Part shown: positions 1 through 5,747 of the stretch, piece by piece
Layout of the letters: every line of letters starts with the position of its first letter
Numbering within the stretch: the stretch's first letter is position 1
From: DATBMY01 sp036554605
Lineage (GTDB): Bacteria; Acidobacteriota; Blastocatellia; UBA7656
Direction: 5' to 3'
DNA: 5,747 bases
Assembly: GCA_036554605.1 (NCBI GenBank)
Contig: DATBMY010000525.1
Coordinates: forward strand, 1 to 5,747
Position numbers and translations under genes: made by a program
The notes under the pieces: model-generated
The model's input: the letters and a program-made list of their open reading frames with translations, nothing else
The model's database searches: none
Told to the model about the DNA's origin: nothing

Positions 1-445
1 AGATGTGGCCGTCCCAGGTCACGTGCTGTAGGATCGCAAAAAGCGCGAGCGCGAACCCGAACCACGTCAGCGCCAGGGTGAAGCGCGCGAGCCGCTCGCG
101 CGATGCGAAGAAGTTCCCGGCAATAATCGCCGCCGCAATGACGAAGAAGATCGAGACACTCGCCGCGCGCGTCGCCTCGCGGTCCATCGAAAGACCGGCC
201 GCGCTTTGAAGGAGCCCGAAAACGAGAAGCGCGCCGAGCGGCAAGATGAGCTTCGGGACCTGTAGCGTAAAGCGTTTTTCGGCGACCGACTTTATTGCCC
301 AGAGCGCGAGCAGCCCCGCCGTGAGCAGCTCGAAGAGGGCAAGCGACCACGGCTCGACCGTGCCGAACATCAGGACCGAAAGCGCGAGGGCTCCGAAAAA
401 GCCCCACGCGATTGTGCTCTCTAAGAGTTTAAAGCGGGTGGCCAT
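1..445 (-). CDS. O-antigen ligase/polymerase family membrane protein, N-terminal part (cut by window edge)
   Basis: The first 148 residues are visible from an ATG at 445-443, and the frame stays open to the left edge, so this gene is partial at its 3' end. It is a very hydrophobic protein with probable membrane segments at about residues 10-30, 35-52, 65-83, 97-112 and 120-141, separated by short basic or acidic loops. The motif FGTVEPWS at 27-34 and the segment ending in LQHVTWDGHI at 139-148 resemble the N-terminus of Wzy/WaaL-type O-antigen ligases, which join or polymerise undecaprenyl-linked glycans at the periplasmic side of the inner membrane. The conserved ligase loop would lie beyond the window and cannot be checked. 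The start codon directly follows the stop of the upstream TPR gene (TAG at 448-446, ATG at 445-443), with no strong Shine-Dalgarno, which suggests translational coupling. Another polytopic polysaccharide enzyme of the same superfamily remains possible. Confidence 0.82.
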   Translation of the reverse strand, partial: MATRFKLLESTIAWGFFGALALSVLMFGTVEPWSLALFELLTAGLLALWAIKSVAEKRFTLQVPKLILPLGALLVFGLLQSAAGLSMDREATRAASVSIFFVIAAAIIAGNFFASRERLARFTLALTWFGFALALFAILQHVTWDGHI

Positions 446-1723
446 CTATTGCTCTATCATGCGGAGATCATCAAACCAGACGCGCCCGCGAGTCGGCTCG
501 TCATATATGGGGTTCTTTGGCTTGCGCTTTATCGAGAGCGTGACGGCAATAGTTTCCGCGCGCGCATGAGGCGATTGAAATTCAAATGCCAGCTTTTGCC
601 AGTCGCTGCTGCCGCCCGGCACGGCGTCGCTTGCCGCGATCCACTCGTTCGCGTCGTCTGTCGCTACCAGGCGCGGCCCTTCCGGCGTTTCCAATGCCTC
701 TGTTTTGACGAAGGCTTCGAGCCGGTAGCGCGCGCCCGGCCGCACGAGAATGACCTGCGACACCTCGCCGTCGAGCACCGTTGTATCCCGCCCGGCGAAA
801 TCTATTCTCAAAGAGCGCGACCCAGTGCGTGCCGTCGCCCCGTCGATCATCACTCTTGCATGCTCGCTGTTGCGAAGCGACCAGTTGAATTGCGCGAAAT
901 CTTTATAGATGGTCGCTTCAAACCCGCCGTTATTGATGATATCGCCTCCGCCCTCCGCGCCCGAGATATGTAGCCAGAGCCGTCGCGCCGCGCCGTACTC
1001 TCTCTTTTGTAGAATCGTGTTTATCACGCGCGCGCTTTCGATCGCGCCTGCCAGCGTATCTCGATCTATGCTTTCAAATACCCGCGCGGCCGCGTCCGCC
1101 TGATCCTGGTTTGCGAGAAACTGCGCAAGCGCGAGCCTCGCGCGCGCGTCCTCGCCCGCGACCGCCTCGACCACGCGAAGCTCGCCGCCCGAGGTGCGCC
1201 ATAAAAGGTCCAATACGCCGGGCAGCAGTTGAGGGTCCGAGCCTACCGCTTCGCGAAATTCCGCGACCGCCTCGTCGAGCTTGCCTTCCCGGACAAGCAG
1301 ATTCGCGAGCCGGTAGCGGACATCGCGATTATGCGGCGCAAGCTCGCGCGCCCGCTTTAGCGCTTCTTCGGCCGCCACGAGGTCGCCCTTCGATATGAAG
1401 ATATTCGCGAGCAAGGCGCGACAGTTGAAATTGAACGGCGAAAGCTCGGCTGCCCGGACGGCGAGCAGCTCGGCTCGCCGGAGGTCCGGGTCGCGCTCCT
1501 GGCTGAGCGTCCGCGCAAGTCGATAGTTTATTCGCATGGAGCCCGGAAAGCGTTCAAGCGCGTATTCGAGTGTCTCGCGCGGCGGGCGAATCCTGCGGTC
1601 CGACAAAGCGTCGACGGTGTACTGCCAGAAGGTTATATAGATTAAAAGAGACAAAAAGACGAGCGCGACCAGCAGCGCCAGGATCCTTTTGACCGGGCCG
1701 TTGAGCCTTATATCAAAAGCCAT
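446..1723 (-). CDS. Membrane-anchored TPR protein with C-terminal carbohydrate-binding-like (jelly-roll) domain
   Basis: The protein has 425 residues from the ATG at 1723-1721. A short cytoplasmic N-terminus is followed by one membrane anchor at about residues 12-32. Helical tetratricopeptide repeats follow from about 49 to 165; the clearest unit contains AAEEALKRARELAP (117-130) and the next contains LDEAVAEFREAV (149-160). Less regular helices run to about 250. The C-terminal part, about 260-423, is beta-rich, beginning near NNGGFE (264-269) and ending in VWFDDLRM (415-422). This pattern is typical of CBM_4_9/galactose-binding-like jelly-roll domains, so I infer that it binds a glycan or cell-surface polymer outside the membrane. 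The reading frame extends upstream to a TTG at 1771, but that start has no ribosome site and would add a non-conserved tail before the anchor, so ATG 1723 is preferred. The SD of the ATG is itself weak. The gene abuts the O-antigen ligase gene, so the two are probably co-translated. The enzymatic role is unknown and is more likely scaffolding or chain-length control. Confidence 0.85.
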   Translation of the reverse strand: MAFDIRLNGPVKRILALLVALVFLSLLIYITFWQYTVDALSDRRIRPPRETLEYALERFPGSMRINYRLARTLSQERDPDLRRAELLAVRAAELSPFNFNCRALLANIFISKGDLVAAEEALKRARELAPHNRDVRYRLANLLVREGKLDEAVAEFREAVGSDPQLLPGVLDLLWRTSGGELRVVEAVAGEDARARLALAQFLANQDQADAAARVFESIDRDTLAGAIESARVINTILQKREYGAARRLWLHISGAEGGGDIINNGGFEATIYKDFAQFNWSLRNSEHARVMIDGATARTGSRSLRIDFAGRDTTVLDGEVSQVILVRPGARYRLEAFVKTEALETPEGPRLVATDDANEWIAASDAVPGGSSDWQKLAFEFQSPHARAETIAVTLSIKRKPKNPIYDEPTRGRVWFDDLRMIEQ

Positions 1724-2142
1724 AGACAGACTTTGACCTGGGAACGAATAAGCCACTAAGGGAAGCCGCAAGCGCGGCGCTTAATCTGGAAAACGCCACG
1801 GGTCTGAACCGAAGCGCCAGAACATCTGTCGTTTCAAAGTGTCGTCACGTCATAGAGCTGGCAGCAGTTAAAGCGGGGGATCTGGGAGCCTGTCGCCTTT
1901 CTAGAGTGAGGAGAGTTAAGAGGGCTTCTTTTTCCAGCATTACTTAAACCACCTGGTTCGTCGCCTGTCTACAGCTAGATGGCGAGGTGGTAAAGCGCAT
2001 TCTTTCTTCCGAACCCCGCGCTAACCTTGCGCCGCCAAGAAAGAGAGATCGCAAACGCACCGCAAAAAACTGCATGCCGCTTTGCGCCAGATACACCTTC
2101 GGGTCTTATGCCGCCCGCGCCGAGCCTGCCGGGCGATCTATG

Positions 2143-2278
2143 TGTCAAGAATTTCAATTATTCAAAAGACCTGGACTTTTGAATGGCCGATTTCTATCAC
2201 CCATATAGGCCACTTGACAAGAGTCCTATACATTTTTTTGGTAAATCAAAAGTTACACCGGGACAGACCTGGCCTATA
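2143..2278. repeat. Cluster of nested inverted repeats, possible structured RNA or repeat element
   Basis: Perfect inverted repeats read directly from the sequence are: TGTCAAG (2143-2149) with CTTGACA (2213-2219); ATTCAAAAG (2160-2168) with CTTTTGAAT (2176-2184), a 9-bp stem with a 7-base loop; GGCC (2185-2188) with GGCC (2208-2211); and TATAGGCCA (2204-2212) with TGGCCTATA (2270-2278). The first three are compatible and would form a three-way junction across 2143-2219, closed by the 7-bp stem. The fourth competes with the GGCC stem. AGACCTGG also occurs twice in direct orientation (2167-2174 and 2265-2272). No T-run follows the 9-bp hairpin on either strand, so it is not a simple terminator. 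It may be a REP-like or transposase-associated intergenic repeat, a decayed element, a regulatory leader or an operator. The pairings are certain; the function is not. Confidence 0.45.
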
Positions 2279-2462
2279 GCTATTAAGCCCTTAACGGGAA
2301 GCTGCCTTACGCAGCAAGCCGGATCTCGAGACCGGGAAGATTCCGGCTGCGCTTCTGACCGAAGCGGAACGATTCAATTGCCTTGGGGTCACATGCGCCG
2401 GCGGATTCGCAAACTGCTTTGCCGCTGGTCAGGGGGGGACCACAAAACCCGGGACGCGACGA

Positions 2463-2480
2463 TAAAAAACCTGATTCAGG
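2463..2480 (-). terminator. Possible weak intrinsic terminator after the nucleotidyltransferase gene
   Basis: On the minus strand the palindrome CCTGAATCAGG (2480-2470) is followed directly by six T residues (2469-2464). It lies about 60 bases after the stop of the nucleotidyltransferase gene, which is where the end of that operon is expected. The stem is only four or five base pairs with a minimal loop, so it is weaker than a typical rho-independent terminator. Confidence 0.3.
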
Positions 2481-2542
2481 GGGACCGTCGGAAAGAATAA
2501 TGATGCGCCGGTAGGTTGTCAACATTTGTGATCAATAAAAGG

Positions 2543-3574
2543 CTAACGCTTTCTGAGCAATCCGGGCAGCCGCTTTATGAAACTCAAATTGAGCATCGCG
2601 AACTCTCCGATCTGATATGGAAGCCTGGGCAGATCGTTCAACAGCCCGTTCATTTTTATCGTTGCCTGGATAGGGTCGGGCCAGCGCGCTCTTAATGCTC
2701 TCGGAATTCGCGCGGGATGACCCAACGACTCTTTTATCGATTCGGGCGGTTGGTGATCATTGGTACACGGAGTCTCCCACTGCTTTAAGACCGCGGGGAC
2801 CAGCCATCGCGGGAGGTTTCTCGCCCTTTTCGCAATCGGGGTGTCGTCTATTCGCGCACCAAGCAGCTGATGCGCAAGGCCCATAGTGCAGGCCACCCGG
2901 TCGGCCTGCTTTCGCCCCAGCCGGAATATATAATCCCAGTCGAAACTCTCCGGCATCGATTCAAGCGCCGCGGCGACGTCGCATAACCATAGTGGCCTGT
3001 ACGCGCCATGGCGTAAAAGATGTACGCTCAAGAACCACAGGTGATCCTCAGCCCCCATTACGCGCACCCGCGTACCATCAAGGCTTATCATTTGTGAGCG
3101 ATCATATATGGCCTTTATTCTCTCACTGGTAAGCCCGGCAAGGTCCTCGTGACTGAGGTCCAGGGCGGGTGCGCGATGGCCTTGCTCTTTCAGCAATGCT
3201 GTAGCACGCTCATACCGGTCGGCGGGGATATACAGATCAATATCACCCGAAGGGCGGAGCCCCTTATTGGGGTAGTGGCGCGCGGCCGCCCATCCTTTGA
3301 TCAAAATGGGTTCGATGCCTGCCAAGCGAAGCAGGGCGAAGGCTTCTTTGATTTGATCCTCCTGTAACCTGGCCTCTAGCGCCTGAAAATAATATAGGTC
3401 TCGCAGTTGAAGCGCGGACGGCAAGTGGCTCAAACCGGTGTTGCGAATTCGCCACCACCCGAGCCCGGCCGCGCCGGACCCACGTAACAGAGAAGCGATA
3501 AGTACCAATGACTTCTCGCACAGATCCAGAGGCGCCACATCGTTTCGCCACGCGCCCTCAAGCACGGTCGCCAT
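2543..3574 (-). CDS. Nucleotidyltransferase family protein (NTP_transf_5-like)
   Basis: The protein has 343 residues from the ATG at 3574-3572. The core of the nucleotidyltransferase fold is visible: LIKGWAAARHYP at about residues 91-102, followed by RPSGDIDLYIP at 107-117. The KG loop matches the substrate/nucleotide loop, and the DID pair (Asp111, Asp113) matches the metal-binding carboxylates of PF14907-type proteins. A helical region with EDHLWFLSVHLLRHGAYRPLW and a following CDV (about 176-200) matches the conserved His/Trp/Asp segment of this family. Members are predicted to transfer a nucleotide or nucleotidyl group, but their substrates are mostly unknown; some sit in lasso-peptide clusters and others in surface-polysaccharide loci. 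A second ATG lies in frame at 3616 and would add 14 polar residues, but the start at 3574 has a well-placed GAGG seven bases upstream, whereas AAGGG sits only two bases from the upstream ATG. The gene follows the ABC exporter by 92 bases (50 if the longer start is used), so it is probably in the same operon. No signal peptide or membrane segment is evident, so it is likely cytoplasmic. Confidence 0.82.
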   Translation of the reverse strand: MATVLEGAWRNDVAPLDLCEKSLVLIASLLRGSGAAGLGWWRIRNTGLSHLPSALQLRDLYYFQALEARLQEDQIKEAFALLRLAGIEPILIKGWAAARHYPNKGLRPSGDIDLYIPADRYERATALLKEQGHRAPALDLSHEDLAGLTSERIKAIYDRSQMISLDGTRVRVMGAEDHLWFLSVHLLRHGAYRPLWLCDVAAALESMPESFDWDYIFRLGRKQADRVACTMGLAHQLLGARIDDTPIAKRARNLPRWLVPAVLKQWETPCTNDHQPPESIKESLGHPARIPRALRARWPDPIQATIKMNGLLNDLPRLPYQIGEFAMLNLSFIKRLPGLLRKR

Positions 3575-3581
3575 CAGTCTG

Positions 3582-3585
3582 CCTC
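3582..3585 (-). promoter_or_regulatory. Shine-Dalgarno site deciding the nucleotidyltransferase start
   Basis: GAGG on the minus strand is followed by seven bases (CAGACTG) and then ATG at 3574. This is the best ribosome site near either candidate start and is the reason for choosing the shorter protein over the ATG at 3616. Confidence 0.5.
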
Positions 3586-3666
3586 GATGATCTGCTCTTT
3601 TAGGATCGGACCTCATTACCCTTGCCCACTATTGATAAAGAGACGTATCCCAGACCGCGAAACTCT

Positions 3667-5520
3667 CTATGGCAGTATCAACGATTCCTTAGCGGATGAA
3701 TCAAAGGTGATGCTTTGAGCCTGGTACATAGCCCTGAAACGGCCAGCCTCTTTGCTCACAAGCGCCTCCCAGCGGCCTGATTCCACCACTCGGCCATGCT
3801 CTATCAAGTAGATGTTATCCGCGCGCGCGATGCTGAAGAGACGGTGCGTGATAATCAGTATGGTGATTCTTCCGTGAAGCTCCTCAATAGCCCGCTTGAT
3901 CCGGTTTTCGTTCTCCGAGTCGAGCGCGCTCGTAGCCTCATCGAGTATGAGAAGCGAGGGCCGACGCAAAAGCGCCCTGGCGAGTGCTATGCGCTGGCGC
4001 TCGCCGCCCGAGAGCCTCACTCCTCGATCGCCGACAACGGTTTCGATCCCATCCGGTAACGCGGAAGCGAAACTGTCGGCGGCGGCAAGTCTCAGAGCTT
4101 CCCAGAGCTGCTCGTCGCTTGCGTCCGGGCATGCCCACAATAGATTCGCGCGGACAGTATCGTGAAAGAGAAAAGTGTCCTGCGCGACGTATCCGATGCG
4201 GTCGCGCCAGCCGCGCATGCGGCCCGGCGTAAGCGGCTCGCCGTCTATAAGTATGCGCCCGCTCGCGGGCGTGACGAGCCCGAGTATCAGGTCGGCCACG
4301 GTGCTTTTGCCCGCGCCCGAAGGTCCGACTATCGCCGTTGTGCCGCGAGCCTCGATCATTAAATCAAGCTCCGAAACAGCTTCGCCTCTCGTCTCATCAT
4401 ACGCGAACGAGACTCGTTCCAATCTTATGCTCGATTGAAAGGCGACAGATTCAGCATGCCCGACTTCGGGCTCGGCCGATGCGCGGCAGCGCGATTCGAT
4501 CTCTGTCACGTTCGAGAAAGCGGGCAGGTTGTTGAGGAGTTGTTGCAGGCTTTGCTGAAGACTGGAAAATCTCGGCATTATCCGGGCATACAAAAACAGC
4601 AGCAGCAGAGTCGTTGCCGTCGGCAGCTCGAGAACTTCGATTGCCATATAAAGAACGATGCTGAGGATAACGACCGAGCCGACCGAAAACCAGAAAGCCG
4701 CGTCGGCATAAGTTCGACTCGTACCCGTCAGCGTTAGCGTCACCCGACGGACAAGCCTTGAGAATATCTCCGCATTGCGATGCTCGGCATTATAACTCTT
4801 GACGGTCTTCAACCCGGCAAGGTGCTCGATTGTCGCACCATACAACTCGTTTGTAGACTCGGTCAGCTCCTCGCCTCGGGCGCGCGACGTGCGCGTCGTT
4901 CCCCTCAGTAATAGCATCAGCACGGCGCCTGAAAGAAATGTAAGCAGAGTCATCGCGGCCGAAAGCCGCAGCGCCAGTAAAACGTAAACCAGAGTTATCA
5001 GAAAAGTGCTGATAAGGGACAGCAGCGAATAGGCGGCTGCGCTCACCCGGTCAAGCTCGGTTGTGAGCGCATGAGTAAAATCCGAAGAGCGGCTTCGCGA
5101 TAAAAAAAGCCAGCTTGAGTCCGCTATCGCACGATAAAGCCTTTCTCTCAGTACCGCTGTGAATTCGTATGGCAGGCTCGAATTGGCGGTATATTGCCAG
5201 CGCGCAAGCAGCGCCTGCGCGATAGTGATTGCCACATAAACGCTCAGCACGGCGATAAGCGTGGGGCTCAGACCGAGGGCGGCAAAGACGGAAAAAATAT
5301 GCCCGGCGAGCTGTCCCATCGCGCCCTCTCCGATCTCAAGCCCGACCGATTGCAGAAGAGGTATGAGCATCAACAAAGCGGCGCCTTCGGTCAATCCAGT
5401 CACAATTAAAAGCGCCAGCGCGAGCGCCGCCTTCCATGAAAGTGCGTCGGCAAGCGCCGCTAGAAAGGCGAGGGCGGTTTCCTTCAGGCTCTTAACCTTG
5501 ACCTCTGCTTTTTGAGTCAT
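3667..5520 (-). CDS. ABC exporter, fused transmembrane and ATP-binding domains
   Basis: The protein is a 617-residue half-transporter that should work as a homodimer in the inner membrane. The transmembrane domain covers about residues 25-330, with hydrophobic segments near 30-58, 75-105, 163-184, 186-206, 275-296 and 300-314. The ATPase domain follows with every key motif intact: Walker A GPSGAGKST (399-407), Q-loop Gln447 in YVAQDTFLF, signature LSGGERQ (503-509), Walker B LLILDE (523-528), D-loop SALD (531-534) and switch His559 in ITHR. There is no N-terminal C39 peptidase domain, so it does not cleave a leader peptide itself. Both MsbA-like lipid/glycan flippases and lasso-peptide or other peptide exporters have this architecture, and the substrate cannot be read from sequence. 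The start is fixed by an ATGA overlap: ATG at 5520-5518 overlaps the TGA (5519-5517) of the preceding gene. A longer frame to a GTG at 5649 would run through that gene and is rejected. Confidence 0.93.
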   Translation of the reverse strand: MTQKAEVKVKSLKETALAFLAALADALSWKAALALALLIVTGLTEGAALLMLIPLLQSVGLEIGEGAMGQLAGHIFSVFAALGLSPTLIAVLSVYVAITIAQALLARWQYTANSSLPYEFTAVLRERLYRAIADSSWLFLSRSRSSDFTHALTTELDRVSAAAYSLLSLISTFLITLVYVLLALRLSAAMTLLTFLSGAVLMLLLRGTTRTSRARGEELTESTNELYGATIEHLAGLKTVKSYNAEHRNAEIFSRLVRRVTLTLTGTSRTYADAAFWFSVGSVVILSIVLYMAIEVLELPTATTLLLLFLYARIMPRFSSLQQSLQQLLNNLPAFSNVTEIESRCRASAEPEVGHAESVAFQSSIRLERVSFAYDETRGEAVSELDLMIEARGTTAIVGPSGAGKSTVADLILGLVTPASGRILIDGEPLTPGRMRGWRDRIGYVAQDTFLFHDTVRANLLWACPDASDEQLWEALRLAAADSFASALPDGIETVVGDRGVRLSGGERQRIALARALLRRPSLLILDEATSALDSENENRIKRAIEELHGRITILIITHRLFSIARADNIYLIEHGRVVESGRWEALVSKEAGRFRAMYQAQSITFDSSAKESLILP

Positions 5521-5747
5521 TGAGCTTTCGCTTCGTTGCGAGCGATTATGCGCTTGAGCGCCTTCCGGCCATATTTTGCGGCCAGCCTTATGGGGCGCAG
5601 AAAATAATATAAGAATGATAGCGACCGGGGAAGCCGCAGCAGGCTCCACTCCAGGGGCGTAGGAACCGTATAGCCAGCGCAGAAACGCATTTTATCACTC
5701 ACCCGGTCCATAGTCTTGACGTAATAGATATTCTGTTTCATCGATAT
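5517..5747 (-). CDS. C-terminal fragment, probable second nucleotidyltransferase family protein (cut by window edge)
   Basis: The frame is open to the right edge and yields 76 residues before the TGA at 5519-5517. An ATG at 5741 lies in frame, but the two codons before it are also open, so the gene probably continues outside the window and is 5'-truncated here. The visible part has a conserved-looking tail, TPLEWSLLRLPRSLSFLYYFLRPIRLAAKYG in sense, which I describe in pieces: TPLEW at about residues 30-34, LRLPRSLSFLYYFLRPIRL at about 37-55, and a basic C-terminus. I recall this TPxxxW...LPR.L..LYY.LRP.RL..KYG pattern as the C-terminal end of many NTP_transf_5 proteins, but the catalytic part is out of view. 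The complete nucleotidyltransferase at 2543-3574 has a different tail, so these would be paralogues rather than copies. Stop and start overlap (ATGA) with the ABC exporter shows a shared operon. A short standalone membrane-associated peptide is the alternative. Confidence 0.55.
   Translation of the reverse strand: MSMKQNIYYVKTMDRVSDKMRFCAGYTVPTPLEWSLLRLPRSLSFLYYFLRPIRLAAKYGRKALKRIIARNEAKAQ

Larger units (their letters stand above)
1724..2542. other. Long intergenic region without a convincing gene
   Basis: I see no reading frame here with recognisable protein character; the open frames on both strands are short, rich in Arg/Pro/Ser and lack ribosome sites. Contents from right to left: a weak terminator-like palindrome plus T-run (2463-2480, minus strand); a seven-G run inside a short inverted repeat (TGGTC 2426-2430 / GACCA 2438-2442); an imperfect hairpin around 2314-2347; an A/T-richer block with several inverted repeats (2143-2278); and a GC-rich stretch from about 2080 to 2140. 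The promoter for the TPR/O-antigen ligase pair should lie somewhere here. The best minus-strand candidate I found is TTGTCA at 2220-2215 with TAGAAA at 2196-2191 (18-base spacer), which is poor and would leave a leader of more than 450 bases. The nearer stretch, 1724-1980, shows no consensus promoter. Confidence 0.6.

Noticed and set aside
449..973. 174-codon plus-strand open frame
   Set aside because: It lies wholly antisense to the well-supported TPR protein gene and its translation is Arg/His/Cys-rich with no family resemblance. It is a by-product of GC-rich coding on the other strand.
1975..2157. 60-codon minus-strand open frame
   Set aside because: There is no ribosome site and no recognisable family. 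The start lies inside the inverted-repeat region and the composition is consistent with non-coding GC-rich DNA.
2214..2219. TTGACA on the plus strand as a -35 box
   Set aside because: No acceptable -10 hexamer lies 16-18 bases downstream and no plus-strand gene follows. The hexamer is part of an inverted-repeat arm.
2183..2500. 105-codon plus-strand open frame in the intergenic region
   Set aside because: It has a low-complexity basic composition and no recognisable domain or ribosome site, and it starts inside the inverted-repeat block and crosses the palindromes.
2307..2525. 72-codon minus-strand open frame starting 17 bases after the nucleotidyltransferase stop
   Set aside because: The position is tempting for a small operon gene or peptide precursor, but there is no Shine-Dalgarno, the third-position GC is near background, it contains the terminator-like palindrome, and no lasso or other leader/core pattern is visible.
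3264..3551. 95-codon minus-strand open frame in another frame of the nucleotidyltransferase gene
   Set aside because: It is fully contained in the real gene, whose catalytic motifs are in the other frame.
3667..5649. Longer 660-residue form of the ABC exporter from a GTG at 5649
   Set aside because: The extension would overlap the preceding gene by about 130 bases, whereas the ATG at 5520 makes a classic ATGA stop/start overlap and gives a normal exporter N-terminus.

Overview
All well-supported genes in this window lie on the minus strand, so transcription runs from right to left. The DNA is GC-rich, with GC-ending codons in the coding regions. Two features recall Acidobacteriota or a similar GC-rich environmental Gram-negative lineage: a TPR protein with a C-terminal carbohydrate-binding-like domain abutting an O-antigen ligase gene, and a nucleotidyltransferase/ABC-exporter cassette. 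The phylum is an inference from gene content and style. No taxonomic marker gene is present.

Right half, upstream in transcription (5747 to 2543). The window opens inside a gene whose C-terminal 76 residues look like the tail of an uncharacterised nucleotidyltransferase (NTP_transf_5, PF14907-like). Its TGA stop overlaps the ATG of a complete 617-aa ABC exporter, with a transmembrane domain fused to an ATPase domain, in an ATGA arrangement. After a short gap comes a complete NTP_transf_5-like protein carrying a clear KGxA...DID active-site pattern. These three genes look like one operon. The combination fits the tailoring and export end of a peptide natural-product locus (such nucleotidyltransferases occur in some lasso-peptide clusters) or of a cell-surface glycan locus. 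No precursor peptide, cyclase or protease gene is visible here, so the pathway is unproven.

Middle (1724 to 2542). About 0.8 kb has no convincing gene. It holds a possible weak terminator just after the nucleotidyltransferase gene. It also holds an A/T-richer block around 2140-2290 with several perfect inverted repeats that could fold as a three-way junction. The promoter for the left-hand genes presumably lies somewhere in this gap, but no strong consensus promoter was found.

Left part, downstream (1 to 1723). A membrane-anchored TPR protein with a C-terminal jelly-roll-like domain is followed without any spacer (TAG then ATG) by the N-terminal third or so of an O-antigen ligase/polymerase family membrane protein, which runs off the left edge. 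This pair most likely acts in polymerising or ligating surface polysaccharide at the periplasmic face of the inner membrane. Whether it belongs to the same pathway as the exporter cassette cannot be decided from this window.
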